In this document: positions 27,826 through 36,741 of the stretch, piece after piece | How positions within the stretch are numbered: position 1 is the stretch's first letter | Layout of the letters: each line of letters opens with the position of its first letter | Source: Sphingomonas endolithica | GTDB taxonomy: Bacteria > Pseudomonadota > Alphaproteobacteria > Sphingomonadales > Sphingomonadaceae | NCBI RefSeq assembly: GCF_025231525.1 | Contig: NZ_CP103057.1 | Span: 3,420,501-3,484,500, forward strand | DNA length: 64,000 bases | Direction of reading: 5' to 3' | Program-made: the position numbers and the translations under genes | The notes under the pieces: generated by a model | What the model saw: only the letters and a program-made list of their open reading frames with translations | What the model was told of the DNA's origin: nothing | Databases searched by the model: none

Positions 27826-28812
27826 ATGAAGATCGGTATCATCGGCCTCGGCCGGATGGGCGGCAACATCGCGCGGCGGCTGATGCGCGCAGGGCATGAG
27901 ACGGTGGTGTTCGATCGCAATGCGCCGGCAGTCGAGGCTCTGGCGGGTGACGGCGCCGTCGCCGCAGCCTCGCTGGAGGACATGAAAACCAAGCTCGACA
28001 GCCCGGCGATCTACTGGGTGATGCTGCCGGCGGGCGCGCCGACCGAGGACACGATCGAGACGATCCGCGGTTTCGCCAGCGCGGGCGACATCATCATCGA
28101 TGGCGGCAATTCCTTCTACAAGGACGATATCCGCCGCGCCAAGCATCTGGCGGAAAGCGGTATCCGGTACGTCGATGTCGGCACCTCGGGCGGCGTATGG
28201 GGTCTGGATCGCGGCTATTGCATGATGGTCGGCGGCGAAAAGGCGGCGATCGACCATATCGATCCGATGCTGGCGGCACTCGCGCCGGGCGTGGGCACCA
28301 TCCCGCGCACGCCGAACCGGATGGAGAATGACGGCGAGGATCACCGCGCCGAGCAGGGCTATATCCATGCCGGCCCGGCGGGTGCCGGGCATTTCGTCAA
28401 GATGGTGCACAACGGCATCGAATACGGCCTGATGCAGGCCTATGCCGAGGGCTTCGACATCCTGAAGGGCAAGTCGTCCGATAAGCTGCCCGAGGACGAG
28501 CGTTTCGATCTCAACCTGACCGACATCGCCGAAGTGTGGCGGCGCGGCAGCGTGATCTCGTCCTGGCTGCTCGATCTTTCGGCGATCGCACTCGCCAACG
28601 ACATGAACCTCGAACAGTTCAGCGGCAACGTCGCGGATTCGGGCGAGGGGCAGTGGACGATCGACGCGGCGATGGAGGAGAAAGTCCCAGCCAACGTGCT
28701 GACCGCGGCGCTTTTCGCGCGCTACCGCAGCCGGGTGGATCATACGTTCGGCGACAAGTTGCTGTCGGCGATGCGCTACGGCTTTGGCGGGCATGTCGAG
28801 ATGCCGCAGTGA
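27826..28812 (+). CDS. gnd: 6-phosphogluconate dehydrogenase, short (decarboxylating) form
   Basis: A 328-residue enzyme that oxidises 6-phosphogluconate to ribulose 5-phosphate and CO2. It has the Rossmann motif [17 protein letters not shown], substrate-binding [14 protein letters not shown] and [20 protein letters not shown] with the catalytic Lys and Asn. It is much shorter than the E. coli Gnd (468 aa) and belongs to the short GndA-type, many of which use NAD+; cofactor choice here is inferred only from class. Its TGA overlaps the GTG of the HAD phosphatase gene. Confidence 0.93.
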   Translation: MKIGIIGLGRMGGNIARRLMRAGHETVVFDRNAPAVEALAGDGAVAAASLEDMKTKLDSPAIYWVMLPAGAPTEDTIETIRGFASAGDIIIDGGNSFYKDDIRRAKHLAESGIRYVDVGTSGGVWGLDRGYCMMVGGEKAAIDHIDPMLAALAPGVGTIPRTPNRMENDGEDHRAEQGYIHAGPAGAGHFVKMVHNGIEYGLMQAYAEGFDILKGKSSDKLPEDERFDLNLTDIAEVWRRGSVISSWLLDLSAIALANDMNLEQFSGNVADSGEGQWTIDAAMEEKVPANVLTAALFARYRSRVDHTFGDKLLSAMRYGFGGHVEMPQ

Positions 28813-29624
28813 GCGACGGCACGGCAGGCGCGATCAAGCTGGTGGTTTCCGATGTCGACGGCACGCTGGTCGACAAGCGCAAGCAGCTCGCGCCATCGAC
28901 GCTGGAGGCGGTCGCACGGCTGACCGCAGCAGGCGTCGCGTTCACGATCATCAGCGCGCGGCCGCGATCGGGCATGATGCCGATCGCCGAGACGCTGGCG
29001 ATCGACGCGCCGATGGGCGCGTTCAACGGCGGCACGGTGTTCCGCCGCGACGGCAGCATCTTGTGCCAGCACCGCGTCGACCGCGACGTGGTCGAGCAGA
29101 TCATGGCCTTGGCCGAGGGCGTGGCCGTGGATGTCTGGCTGTTCGCCGACGATCTCTGGTATGCCAGCACCGATCAGGGCGCGCATGTCGGCAGCGAGCG
29201 GCTGGCGTCGAACCAGGCGCCGGTCATCACCACCGATTTTACCCCGCTCTACGATCGCGCCGACAAGATCACTTTCGTCAGCGACGATGCCGCCTTGCTG
29301 ATCGATCTCGCGCAGCGCGCCGCGCCCTTGTCGAGCCGCGCGACGATCATGCAGTCCCAGGCCTATTACCTGGATATCACCGCACCTGCCGCCAACAAGG
29401 GCGACGGTATCACCGCGCTGGCCGACGCGATGGGCGTGTCCCTGTCCGCCATTGCGGCGATCGGCGATCAGGCCAACGACGTACCGATGTTCGCACGCGC
29501 CGGCCTGTCGATCGCGATGGGGCAGGGCCCTGCGGCGGTACGGGAGCAAGCCGATCTGGTGACCGGCGGGAACGATGCCGACGGCGTCGCGCAAGCGATT
29601 GACGGGATGATCCTGGCAAGGTGA
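28809..29624 (+). CDS. Cof-type HAD-superfamily phosphatase
   Basis: A 271-residue HAD hydrolase of the Cof/YidA type: motif [10 protein letters not shown], motif [11 protein letters not shown], a C2-type cap (about 85-190), Lys of motif III and motif [16 protein letters not shown]. These enzymes dephosphorylate sugar phosphates and similar small molecules. The GTG start overlaps the gnd stop, so tight coupling suggests a sugar-phosphate or 6-phosphogluconate-related overflow or repair substrate; this is inference. An 819-base open frame overlapping it in another phase is a shadow. Confidence 0.9.
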   Translation: MSDGTAGAIKLVVSDVDGTLVDKRKQLAPSTLEAVARLTAAGVAFTIISARPRSGMMPIAETLAIDAPMGAFNGGTVFRRDGSILCQHRVDRDVVEQIMALAEGVAVDVWLFADDLWYASTDQGAHVGSERLASNQAPVITTDFTPLYDRADKITFVSDDAALLIDLAQRAAPLSSRATIMQSQAYYLDITAPAANKGDGITALADAMGVSLSAIAAIGDQANDVPMFARAGLSIAMGQGPAAVREQADLVTGGNDADGVAQAIDGMILAR

Positions 29625-29660
29625 CGGGGGCAGCCTGAGTTGCTGGCTGTCCAAGCGCCA

Positions 29661-29764
29661 GTTCCCCGGCGAAGGCCGGGGCCTAGGCGGACAGGTCGAT
29701 GTAACGACGCGCTCCGCATGCCAACTTCTGTTCCACAACTGGACCACGGGCTTCGCCGGGGATG
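29661..29764. repeat. Intergenic palindromic element F
   Basis: GTTCCCCGGCGAAGGCCGGG at the left and GGGCTTCGCCGGGGATGG at the right form an imperfect inverted repeat; the arms match element B and the centre matches element E (ACTGGACC near the right arm). It sits in the convergent space between the HAD gene and the outer-membrane-factor gene. Confidence 0.75.
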
Positions 29765-29771
29765 GGGGCTC

Positions 29772-31166
29772 CTACCGGCGCACCGCCGCAATATCACCTT
29801 CCGACCAGCCACCCCCGAACGCCTGGTACAGCGCGACATAAGCCGTCAGCCGATCGGCCCGCGCCTGAACCAGTGCCAGCTCGGCCGTCAGCAAGCCGCG
29901 CTGTGTGTCGAGCTGGTCGAGATAGGAGGAATAGCCGGCGCGGTAGCGGTTGGCGGCATTGCGTAGCGCAGCGGCGAGCGCATCGCGCTGCGCGGTGATC
30001 GCCACCGCCTGTTCGCCCAAGCGACGCGCCCCGGCGAGACTGTCGTCCACCTCGCGGAAGGCGACGAGCGCGGCGCGGCGATAGGCAAAGGCGGCCTGGT
30101 CGCGCCGGGCGACGGTGATGTCGGCCTGGCTGCGCAACCGTCCGCCATCGAATATGGGCGACAGCACGCTCGCACCCAAGGAGAAGACGCCGACCGGGTT
30201 GGACAAAGCGGTCGACAGGACGAGCCCGGCCGATCCGGTGAGCCCGACATTGGGGAGCAAGGCGGCACGCGCGCTGTCCAGTGTCCGGTCGGCGGCGACC
30301 AAAGTCTGTTCGGCCTGGAACAGGTCCGGGCGGCGGCGCAGCAGGTCGGCGGGAAGGCCGTCGGGAATCGCCGGCGTGGCGAACCGATCGAGCGCGACGC
30401 CGCGGGCGCTCGCCGCCGGCGCATCCCCGAGCAACAGGCTGAGCGCGTTTTCCTGCCGTGCAATGGCCAGCAGGGTTTGCGGCACGAGCTGCTCGGTGGC
30501 GTGATATTCGCCTTCCGCCTGATGCAGTTCGAGGTTGGAAGTATAACCGGTCTGCGCGCGACGGCGGGCGATGCGCAGCCCTTCGCCACGTGCCGCCAGC
30601 GTGTCGCGGGCGACCGCCAGGCGGGCATCGAGCGCACGCAGCGTGATGTAGCCGCTCGCGACACTACTGGCGATGCCGAGCCGCACCGTGTCGCTGGCAC
30701 CTTCGCTTGCCAGCAATTGCGCCCGCGCCGCGCCGCGCGCCTGGCGCAGACGGCCGAACAGGTCGAGATCGTAGCTGGCGGTGAGGCCCGGCTGCGCGCC
30801 GAAATTGGTGCCGGGAACGCCGAACGCGTTGACCGCCCGGGCATCCGACGCCGGCAGCGTGCCGCCAATCGACGGCAAGAGCTGGGCGCGCGACAGGCGT
30901 TCTGCGGCGCGCGCTTCCTCGATTCGCGCCACGGCCGAACCGAGATCGGGATTGTTGGCCAGCGCGCGCTCGACCAGCGCGGTCAATACCGGGTCGCCGA
31001 ACGCCGACCACCAATCGGCCCGGATCGGCGCACCCGGTCCGAGCGCAGTGCGCCAGGCGGGTGGCGCGACGATGGCAGTTGCGGCCGGTGCGGCAGGGCG
31101 CGGGCCGATACAGGCCGACACCAGAAGCATCGCCATCAGGACACCGATCGAGCCGGCACGCCTCAC
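29772..31166 (-). CDS. Outer-membrane efflux channel (NodT/OprM family lipoprotein)
   Basis: A 464-residue TolC-like outer-membrane factor with a lipoprotein signal (MRRAGSIGVLMAMLLVSAC, lipobox LVSA-C) and two OEP repeats. Typical sequence includes WWSAFGDPVLTALVERALAN, ASYDLDLFGRLRQARGAARA and SPIFDGGRLRSQADITVARR. It forms the trimeric exit duct for the coupled MFS/HlyD exporter. The GTG start overlaps the HlyD stop (GTGA). It could also serve the RND pump at 17155-21568, which has no channel gene of its own; that sharing is inference. Confidence 0.92.
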   Translation of the reverse strand: MRRAGSIGVLMAMLLVSACIGPRPAAPAATAIVAPPAWRTALGPGAPIRADWWSAFGDPVLTALVERALANNPDLGSAVARIEEARAAERLSRAQLLPSIGGTLPASDARAVNAFGVPGTNFGAQPGLTASYDLDLFGRLRQARGAARAQLLASEGASDTVRLGIASSVASGYITLRALDARLAVARDTLAARGEGLRIARRRAQTGYTSNLELHQAEGEYHATEQLVPQTLLAIARQENALSLLLGDAPAASARGVALDRFATPAIPDGLPADLLRRRPDLFQAEQTLVAADRTLDSARAALLPNVGLTGSAGLVLSTALSNPVGVFSLGASVLSPIFDGGRLRSQADITVARRDQAAFAYRRAALVAFREVDDSLAGARRLGEQAVAITAQRDALAAALRNAANRYRAGYSSYLDQLDTQRGLLTAELALVQARADRLTAYVALYQAFGGGWSEGDIAAVRR

Positions 31167-32332
31167 TTGACCGATGGCCCGCCGGCCGTATCGACGCGCG
31201 CCTGCACCGACATGCCCGGGCGCAAGCGGTCGATCAGCCGCTGGCCCGGATCGATGCGGATGCGCACCGCGATCCGCTGCGGCACCTTGGTGAAATTGCC
31301 GGTGGCATTGTCGGACTTCAGAACGGCGAATTCCGACCCCGCAGCGGGCGAGATCTTCTCAACGCGGCCGGTCAGCCGCTCGCCGCCCAGGCCGTCGACG
31401 GTGAAACTCGCGGGCTGGCCCACTGCCATCCGTGCGGTCTGCGCTTCCTTGTAATTGGCGATCACCCAGGTGTCGGCCGGCACCAGGAACATCAACTGCG
31501 ATCCGGCGGTGACATATTGGCCGAGCCGCACCCCGACCTCGCTCAGCCGACCGGCCTCGGGTGCGCGAACGATCGTATTGTCGAGATCGATCTGCGCCAG
31601 CCGCCGTGCCGCCTCGGCACCCGAGACGCCGGCCTGCTGGCCACCGCGCCCGACTGCGACAGTGCGGATGTCCTGACGCGCGATCTCGCGCGCGGCCTTC
31701 GCCTGCAGCACGCCGGCCTGCGCCTGGCGGAGTGCGGCAAGTGTCTGGTCGCGTTCGCGCAGCGATACCGAGCCATCGGTGACGAGATCGTTGACGCGTG
31801 CCATGTCCGCCTGCGCGCGCAGCAACTGCGCCTGTGCGTTGGCGACGGCGGCATCCTGCGCTTGCAGGCTGGCGGCGCGCGAGCGGGCGGCCTGATCGGC
31901 ATTGGCGAGCGTCGCGGATTGCGCGGCAACGGTTGCGCCGGCTTGCTCGATGCGCTGGCGGTAGATGCGGTCGTCGATCCTGACCAGCGCCTGCCCCTGC
32001 GCGACCAGATCGAAATCGCGCACCAGCACCTGCGTGACATAGCCCGACACTTGCGGGCTGATCACCGTAGTGCGGCCGCGAACATAGGCGTTGTCGGTCG
32101 ACTGCGTGGCGCTGGTGAACGGCGGCAGGCGCCAGGCGGCAAGCACGGCGGCGATGCCGACGATGGCAAGCACCACGATGACCCACATCGCAGTGCGCGA
32201 GGTGCGCGGCGGGCGCCAGCCGGACGGGACCGGCGCGGCTTCGGCGGCACGTTCCTCCGTCACCGGGGCGGCGCTGACCGGCGGTACATTGATGTCGGCC
32301 ATCGGGCCATCGGGGGAGCGGGTATCGGTCAT
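31163..32332 (-). CDS. HlyD/EmrA family efflux adaptor
   Basis: A 389-residue periplasmic adaptor with a Pro/Ala-rich cytosolic N-terminus, one membrane helix (TAMWVIVVLAIVGIAAVLAA), the lipoyl halves (TTVISPQVSGYVTQVLV and VRAPEAGRLSEVGVRLGQYV), a long coiled-coil hairpin (about 110-220) and a C-terminal beta domain. It is the EmrA-type partner of DHA2 MFS pumps. The ATG at 32332 overlaps the MFS stop (ATGA); a longer in-frame start inside the MFS gene is rejected. Confidence 0.93.
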   Translation of the reverse strand: MTDTRSPDGPMADINVPPVSAAPVTEERAAEAAPVPSGWRPPRTSRTAMWVIVVLAIVGIAAVLAAWRLPPFTSATQSTDNAYVRGRTTVISPQVSGYVTQVLVRDFDLVAQGQALVRIDDRIYRQRIEQAGATVAAQSATLANADQAARSRAASLQAQDAAVANAQAQLLRAQADMARVNDLVTDGSVSLRERDQTLAALRQAQAGVLQAKAAREIARQDIRTVAVGRGGQQAGVSGAEAARRLAQIDLDNTIVRAPEAGRLSEVGVRLGQYVTAGSQLMFLVPADTWVIANYKEAQTARMAVGQPASFTVDGLGGERLTGRVEKISPAAGSEFAVLKSDNATGNFTKVPQRIAVRIRIDPGQRLIDRLRPGMSVQARVDTAGGPSVK

Positions 32333-33990
32333 GTCGTTACCCCACGTACCGCATCGCGCCGCTCGCGCCACCCACGACGTGCCAGCAGGAAGCCGAGATA
32401 CAGCGTCGTCAGCGTTGCGAGGATGCCGATCAGCCGGAACGTATCGTCATAGGCAAGCACGTTCGCCTCGCGCGTCGCCGTCTGCGATAGCAGCGCGCCA
32501 CCCTCGGCAGTGCGCAGCGTGGCATCGCCCATCACCCGCGCCACACCCGCGCCGCCCGCGGTGATGCGCGCCTGCACGATCGGGTCGGTCGGATCGATAT
32601 TCTGCACGATCGCCGCACTATGCGCCTTCTCGGCATAGCTCTGATACGTGCCGAGCAGCGCGGAACCCGCGAGGCCGCCAATGCCGTTGACCAGGCCGAA
32701 CAGCGCGAGAAAGCTGATGATGTGTCCGGTCCCCTGCTGCAACGCGCGGGTCATGCCGAACAGCAAGGCCGGCCCCAGGAAGAAGGTCGCGGCAAAGGCG
32801 ATCACCCCTTGCGTCCAATATAGCTGCGCCGCGCGCGTCAGGTTGGTGGAGTAGGAGTCGACGAAGGCGGCCACGGCAACCAGCCCGATGGCCAGCATCA
32901 CCGGATGGGTCAGCTTCTCGACGTTCAGCGTCACCGCACTCGCCACGACGCCAGCGATCGAGGCGAGGAAGATGATCGTGTACAGCGTGCCGAGTTGATC
33001 GTTGTTTTGGCCCAGCACCGTCAGCAGACCGACCGCGGCATAGGTCTGTTCCGACAGCACGATCCGCGCCATGATCGTGACCACGGTGAAGCGCAGGATG
33101 TCGGCACTGCCCAGCCAGCGCGTGTTGAGCAGCGGGTTGGCGCGGCCATGCTCGACGATCAGCGCGGCGGCGAACATCGGGATCGCGGCGGCGAGCGCCC
33201 AGCCGATCCACGGCGTGTCGCGCCACCACACGATCCGTCCTTCGCCGAGCACCGCCGCGAACAGCGCGACGCTGCCGCCAAACAGGATGAAGGTCACGAA
33301 ATCGAGCCGTTCGAACGCCGGGCGCCGATCGGTCGGCGGCAGGCGGAGCAGGCTGACCGCGGCCAGCGACAGCAGGGCCAGGCCGAGTTCGAACAGGTAC
33401 AAGGCGCGCCACTGCGACATGGCGAGCAGTTCGGGCGAGAACAGGCGCGCCAGCGGAATGGCGCATTGCGGGATGCCGATGCCGACGACGATCGCCTTCA
33501 GCCGCCATTTGGCGGGCAGCGCCTGCATCATGTAATAGAGGCTGAGCGACGACAAAGCGGCGCCGGCCATGCCGCTGGCCGCGCGCACCGCGACGGCGGA
33601 CGAGAAGTCGCTGACGAACAGATGCGCGAAGGTCAGCAGCACGTAGAGGCCGAGGAAGATCAGCGTGAATGGGCGCAGGCCATATTGCTGGCGAAACTTG
33701 ATCAGTAGCAGGTTGATCGACGCATTGGTCATCACATAGACGGTCGGCAGCCAGGCGATCTCCGCCGGATCGAGCCCTAGCGAGCCCTGCAACTGCACGG
33801 TGTTGACCGAGATCAGCGCCGTCCCGAGCCCGCCGGTCAGGCCGACCAGCACGGCGATGGCGCCGTATGCGAGCCGGCGCTCCTTCGGATGATCGGGCGA
33901 CGCTGGCGATCCGGGCATGATCGCGCGTTCGTGCGGGGCGAATTCCCAGCGTTCCTCGGTCAGGAAATGGCGAAGGCGGGCGGCGAGCAT
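32329..33990 (-). CDS. DHA2-family MFS efflux pump (EmrB-like)
   Basis: A 553-residue major facilitator with about 14 membrane helices, starting after a hydrophilic 40-residue N-terminus (AIAVLVGLTGGLGTALISVN). It contains DHA2-like features such as LDPAEIAWLPTVYVMTNASI and a long periplasmic loop near the C-terminus (about 440-510). It drives proton-coupled export through the HlyD adaptor and outer-membrane factor encoded downstream, all three coupled by 4-bp overlaps. The arginine-rich motif A is divergent, so the substrate is unknown. No regulator gene adjoins the cluster. Confidence 0.9.
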   Translation of the reverse strand: MLAARLRHFLTEERWEFAPHERAIMPGSPASPDHPKERRLAYGAIAVLVGLTGGLGTALISVNTVQLQGSLGLDPAEIAWLPTVYVMTNASINLLLIKFRQQYGLRPFTLIFLGLYVLLTFAHLFVSDFSSAVAVRAASGMAGAALSSLSLYYMMQALPAKWRLKAIVVGIGIPQCAIPLARLFSPELLAMSQWRALYLFELGLALLSLAAVSLLRLPPTDRRPAFERLDFVTFILFGGSVALFAAVLGEGRIVWWRDTPWIGWALAAAIPMFAAALIVEHGRANPLLNTRWLGSADILRFTVVTIMARIVLSEQTYAAVGLLTVLGQNNDQLGTLYTIIFLASIAGVVASAVTLNVEKLTHPVMLAIGLVAVAAFVDSYSTNLTRAAQLYWTQGVIAFAATFFLGPALLFGMTRALQQGTGHIISFLALFGLVNGIGGLAGSALLGTYQSYAEKAHSAAIVQNIDPTDPIVQARITAGGAGVARVMGDATLRTAEGGALLSQTATREANVLAYDDTFRLIGILATLTTLYLGFLLARRGWRERRDAVRGVTT

Positions 33991-34067
33991 CGCCCCCTAT
34001 ACGCACGATCGGGTAGAAAGGTCAGGTCCCGTCGCGTGCGCTGTGCGCGATCGTGCCGACGGCTCGA

Positions 34068-35528
34068 TCAGGCGGGCCGCAAGCGCCGAAACAGGCCCCC
34101 CTTGCCGATCCCCTCGAACATCTGCCCAGGCCCTTCGGCATCGAGCACCTCGTTGTCCGCCAGCCACGCCTTCATGTCGGAGAGTTCCGGGGGCTCATAA
34201 GGGCGCAGCGTCTTGCCTTCACCGCGCAGTGCCTCGATCGTCGCGATCAGCGATTGCGAGCCGGCGAGATGCGCGGTCACCTCGTCGCGTGGCAGGCCGA
34301 GATGCTCGGCCAGCAGTCCGTCCCGGATCGCCAGGATGGTCGGGCCGACCTGCTCGTTGCCCGGTTGCGCCGCGTCGATCGTGACATCGCATTCGGTATC
34401 GAGCCGCAGCGAACGATTGTTCATGTTCGAGGAGCCTACGCGCAACGTACGATCGTCCACGATCATGATTTTGGCATGGACGTAGATCGCCTCGCCGCCG
34501 GCGGTATAGGCGTGATAGATGCGAAAGCGCCGGTGCTTGTCCCGCCCGCGCAACGACTCGTACAGGCGCGCGCGCGCAGTATCCATCGCCACCGGCTCCA
34601 GCCAGCCCTGGGCCGACACCGGATTGATCAGCACGATCTCCGGCCCGTCTTCCTCCTCGAGCCGCTTGGCGATCGCCTCGGCAATGCGGCGCGAAGCGAA
34701 ATATTGGCTCTCGGCATAGATCATGCGCTTCGCCCGCGCGATCTGGTCGAGGTATAGCCGCTCGATCTCGGTCACCGGGGCGCAATCCGCCATTTCGGGC
34801 GACGAGCGGGCGATCGCCACCGCGACATGCTCGAAATCCTTGACCAGATCGTCCGGCCAGCAGTCGTTGGCGCCGGTGATCGGGGCGAGTGGCGGTCCGC
34901 CCGCCCGTTCCCAGCGCGCGCGCGCATGTTCGCCCAGCGCGGCGGCGACCGGCCCGGTCAGCGCCGTAGTGGCATCGTGCCACGGCTTGTACGGCGTGCC
35001 GTTGGGGCGATGGCGGCCGGGATCGTTATCGATGTGTTGCCGTGTGTCCCAGCGGTCGCCGGTCATGTCGATCCCGCCGCAAAAGGCGAAGCAATCGTCG
35101 ATCACCACGATCTTCTGGTGATGCGACGCGGCCGGCGGATGCTTGGCGTCCAGCTTGGTATGGATGCGCGGGTGCCGCATCCACTTCAGCATCGTCAGCA
35201 CCGTCGATCCCCGGAACAGGGTCTTGAGCGCGCCCATGTCCCAGCGCAGCAGATAGACTTCCAGTTCGGGGTTGCGGTTGACCAGCCACAGGATGAACTC
35301 GCCGACCTTGGCAGGCGCATCGGGCGCCTCGCTGCTTTCGCCGAGATTGATCCGCGCATCGAAGTCCCAGCCGATCAGCATGATGCGGCGCCTGGCCTTC
35401 AGCATGGCCGAGCGCGCGAAACGGAAATAATCATCGGCATCGACGATGACGGAAGCGGCATCCGCCTGCTCGATCCGCCAGCAATTGACGTCTGGGGTGA
35501 GCGGCGCATCGGGCTGTTGATCGGGCAC
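34068..35528 (-). CDS. Phospholipase D-like protein with two HKD motifs
   Basis: A 486-residue phospholipase D-superfamily protein. The first HKD motif is H137-x-K139-x4-D144 (HHQKIVVIDDC) and the second H351-x-K353-x4-D358 (HAKIMIVDD, followed by GSSNMNNRS). No N-terminal membrane helices are evident, so it differs from classic cardiolipin synthases and could hydrolyse phospholipids or transfer phosphatidyl groups at the membrane surface. The GTG start at 35528 has AGGGA upstream. It is downstream (minus strand) of the lipid-kinase trio but separated by 470 bp of repeats. Confidence 0.88.
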   Translation of the reverse strand: MPDQQPDAPLTPDVNCWRIEQADAASVIVDADDYFRFARSAMLKARRRIMLIGWDFDARINLGESSEAPDAPAKVGEFILWLVNRNPELEVYLLRWDMGALKTLFRGSTVLTMLKWMRHPRIHTKLDAKHPPAASHHQKIVVIDDCFAFCGGIDMTGDRWDTRQHIDNDPGRHRPNGTPYKPWHDATTALTGPVAAALGEHARARWERAGGPPLAPITGANDCWPDDLVKDFEHVAVAIARSSPEMADCAPVTEIERLYLDQIARAKRMIYAESQYFASRRIAEAIAKRLEEEDGPEIVLINPVSAQGWLEPVAMDTARARLYESLRGRDKHRRFRIYHAYTAGGEAIYVHAKIMIVDDRTLRVGSSNMNNRSLRLDTECDVTIDAAQPGNEQVGPTILAIRDGLLAEHLGLPRDEVTAHLAGSQSLIATIEALRGEGKTLRPYEPPELSDMKAWLADNEVLDAEGPGQMFEGIGKGGLFRRLRPA

Positions 35529-35612
35529 GGCCCGTCCCTACAAAGCCGCGGGGGTTTAGTCGACTGCGGGGTTGCGGCAGGACGGACGATCTTCGTGCTG
35601 CGATCCCCTACC

Positions 35613-35670
35613 CGTCACCCAGGACTTGTTCCGAGGTCCACCGTACCGCACGCTCTGCCTTCAGAATGAC
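35613..35670. repeat. Decayed half-copy of the palindromic element (G)
   Basis: CGTCACCCAGGACTTGTTCC and ...GTCCACCGTACCGCACGCTC correspond, with a few substitutions, to the reverse complement of the right half of element D. The partner arm is missing or reduced to GAATGAC. The surrounding 35529-36000 interval (472 bp) has no gene I can support; it holds this remnant and the 184-bp element. Confidence 0.6.
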
Positions 35671-35736
35671 TAATCACCTTCCGTTCGACACGAACGGGTT
35701 AACGTATCGTCATCGTTCTCTTCAGGCAGTCTCACC

Positions 35737-35920
35737 CCGTTCGTCCTGAGTAGCCCCTTCGACTGCCTGCAAGGGCAGGCGCTCAGGACAGGCATCGAGT
35801 AGCGCGAAGCGCGTATCGAGAGGGCGTATCGAAGGACACGCGATACCGCGCTCCAAGGTGCTTCGATACGAGCCCTCGATACGGCCTGCGGCCTACTCGG
35901 TCTCTACTCAGCACGAACGG
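35737..35920 (-). repeat. 184-bp element with terminal inverted repeats, copy 2
   Basis: This begins CCGTTCGTCCTGAGTAG and ends CTACTCAGCACGAACGG. Its reverse complement matches the copy at 11750-11933 over the full 184 bp with about a dozen differences. The two copies are therefore inverted relative to each other and delimit about 24 kb. No target-site duplication is obvious and no coding sequence lies within it. Confidence 0.85.
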
Positions 35921-36000
35921 TAGAAGTGAAGTCATCTAGCTTAGGGATGGGTGTCTCGACTTCGCCCGACACGAATGAGTCATCGTAAAGTCATCGCGCC

Positions 36001-36741
36001 TTAAATCAGCCCCCGCACCAGATCGAGGTCCGAGGGCTTGTCGACGTCGACCGCGGCAAGGCCGTAAGGCGACGCCACCATCGACGCCGAGATCCCCGCG
36101 GTCTTGCCGAGATGGCTGAGCGCGGTCGATAGCGGCAGCCGTCCGATGACGTAGCGCAGCAGCAATCCCGGCCCCAGTCGCCGGACGATCCGCCACGGCC
36201 GTTTGCGATCGCGTTCGACGCGCTGCCACAGCTTGACGGCGGCAGCGGCCTGCGGCGTCGCCAGGTAGAACAGGTTGCACCCAGACCAGGCACCGTCCGA
36301 GAAGCGCAGATAGGTGCGCTTGGTCTCGGGCATCGCCCGCTCGACCGTATCTCGCCTGGCCAGCAAGGCGGCGACATCCGCGCCCGGTGGCACGTTGGCG
36401 ATGAACTGCATGATCCAGTCCGGCTCCAGCAGCGCGTGATCGGCAGTGGTCACCAGCAACGGCGCGCCGAGCAGCGCGAAACCGCGGCCGGCGCTCTCGC
36501 TTGGCCCCGCCGCGCCGTCGATCGTCTCCAGCCCCAGCGCCCGGGCATGATCGCGCACCGCCGTCGACGATACCACGACCACGATCCGTTCGGCCCCGGC
36601 GCCGCGCAGCGCGTCTGTGACCCGCGCCAGCATCGTCCGTCCGCCCACGACGATCAGCGCCTTGTCGGTCACTCCGGCATAATCGGCCACGGGATCGCGT
36701 CCGCCACGCGAGCCCGCCAGCACCAAGGCGTTGAAGCTCAC
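36001..36741 (-). CDS. MobA-like NTP transferase domain protein (GT-A fold nucleotidyltransferase)
   Basis: A 246-residue protein of the MobA/GlmU-N/IspD-like nucleotidyltransferase superfamily: N-terminal LVLAGSRGGRDPVADYAGVT with DKALIVVGGRTMLARV (nucleotide-binding loop and conserved Lys), LLVTTADHALLEPDWI (metal-binding Asp region) and a C-terminal AAVDVDKPSDLDLV. These enzymes couple NTP to a phosphorylated or carboxylated small molecule; the substrate is unknown. The GTG start overlaps the stop of the Tam41-like gene. A clear paralogue is encoded at 54587-55429, sharing TTAD-x-x-LL-x-P and IDVDN/VDVDK motifs. Confidence 0.85.
   Translation of the reverse strand: MSFNALVLAGSRGGRDPVADYAGVTDKALIVVGGRTMLARVTDALRGAGAERIVVVVSSTAVRDHARALGLETIDGAAGPSESAGRGFALLGAPLLVTTADHALLEPDWIMQFIANVPPGADVAALLARRDTVERAMPETKRTYLRFSDGAWSGCNLFYLATPQAAAAVKLWQRVERDRKRPWRIVRRLGPGLLLRYVIGRLPLSTALSHLGKTAGISASMVASPYGLAAVDVDKPSDLDLVRGLI

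Noticed and set aside
28784-29602. A 272-codon frame overlapping the HAD phosphatase
   Set aside because: The HAD frame has motifs I-IV intact, while this phase gives low-complexity Arg-rich protein.
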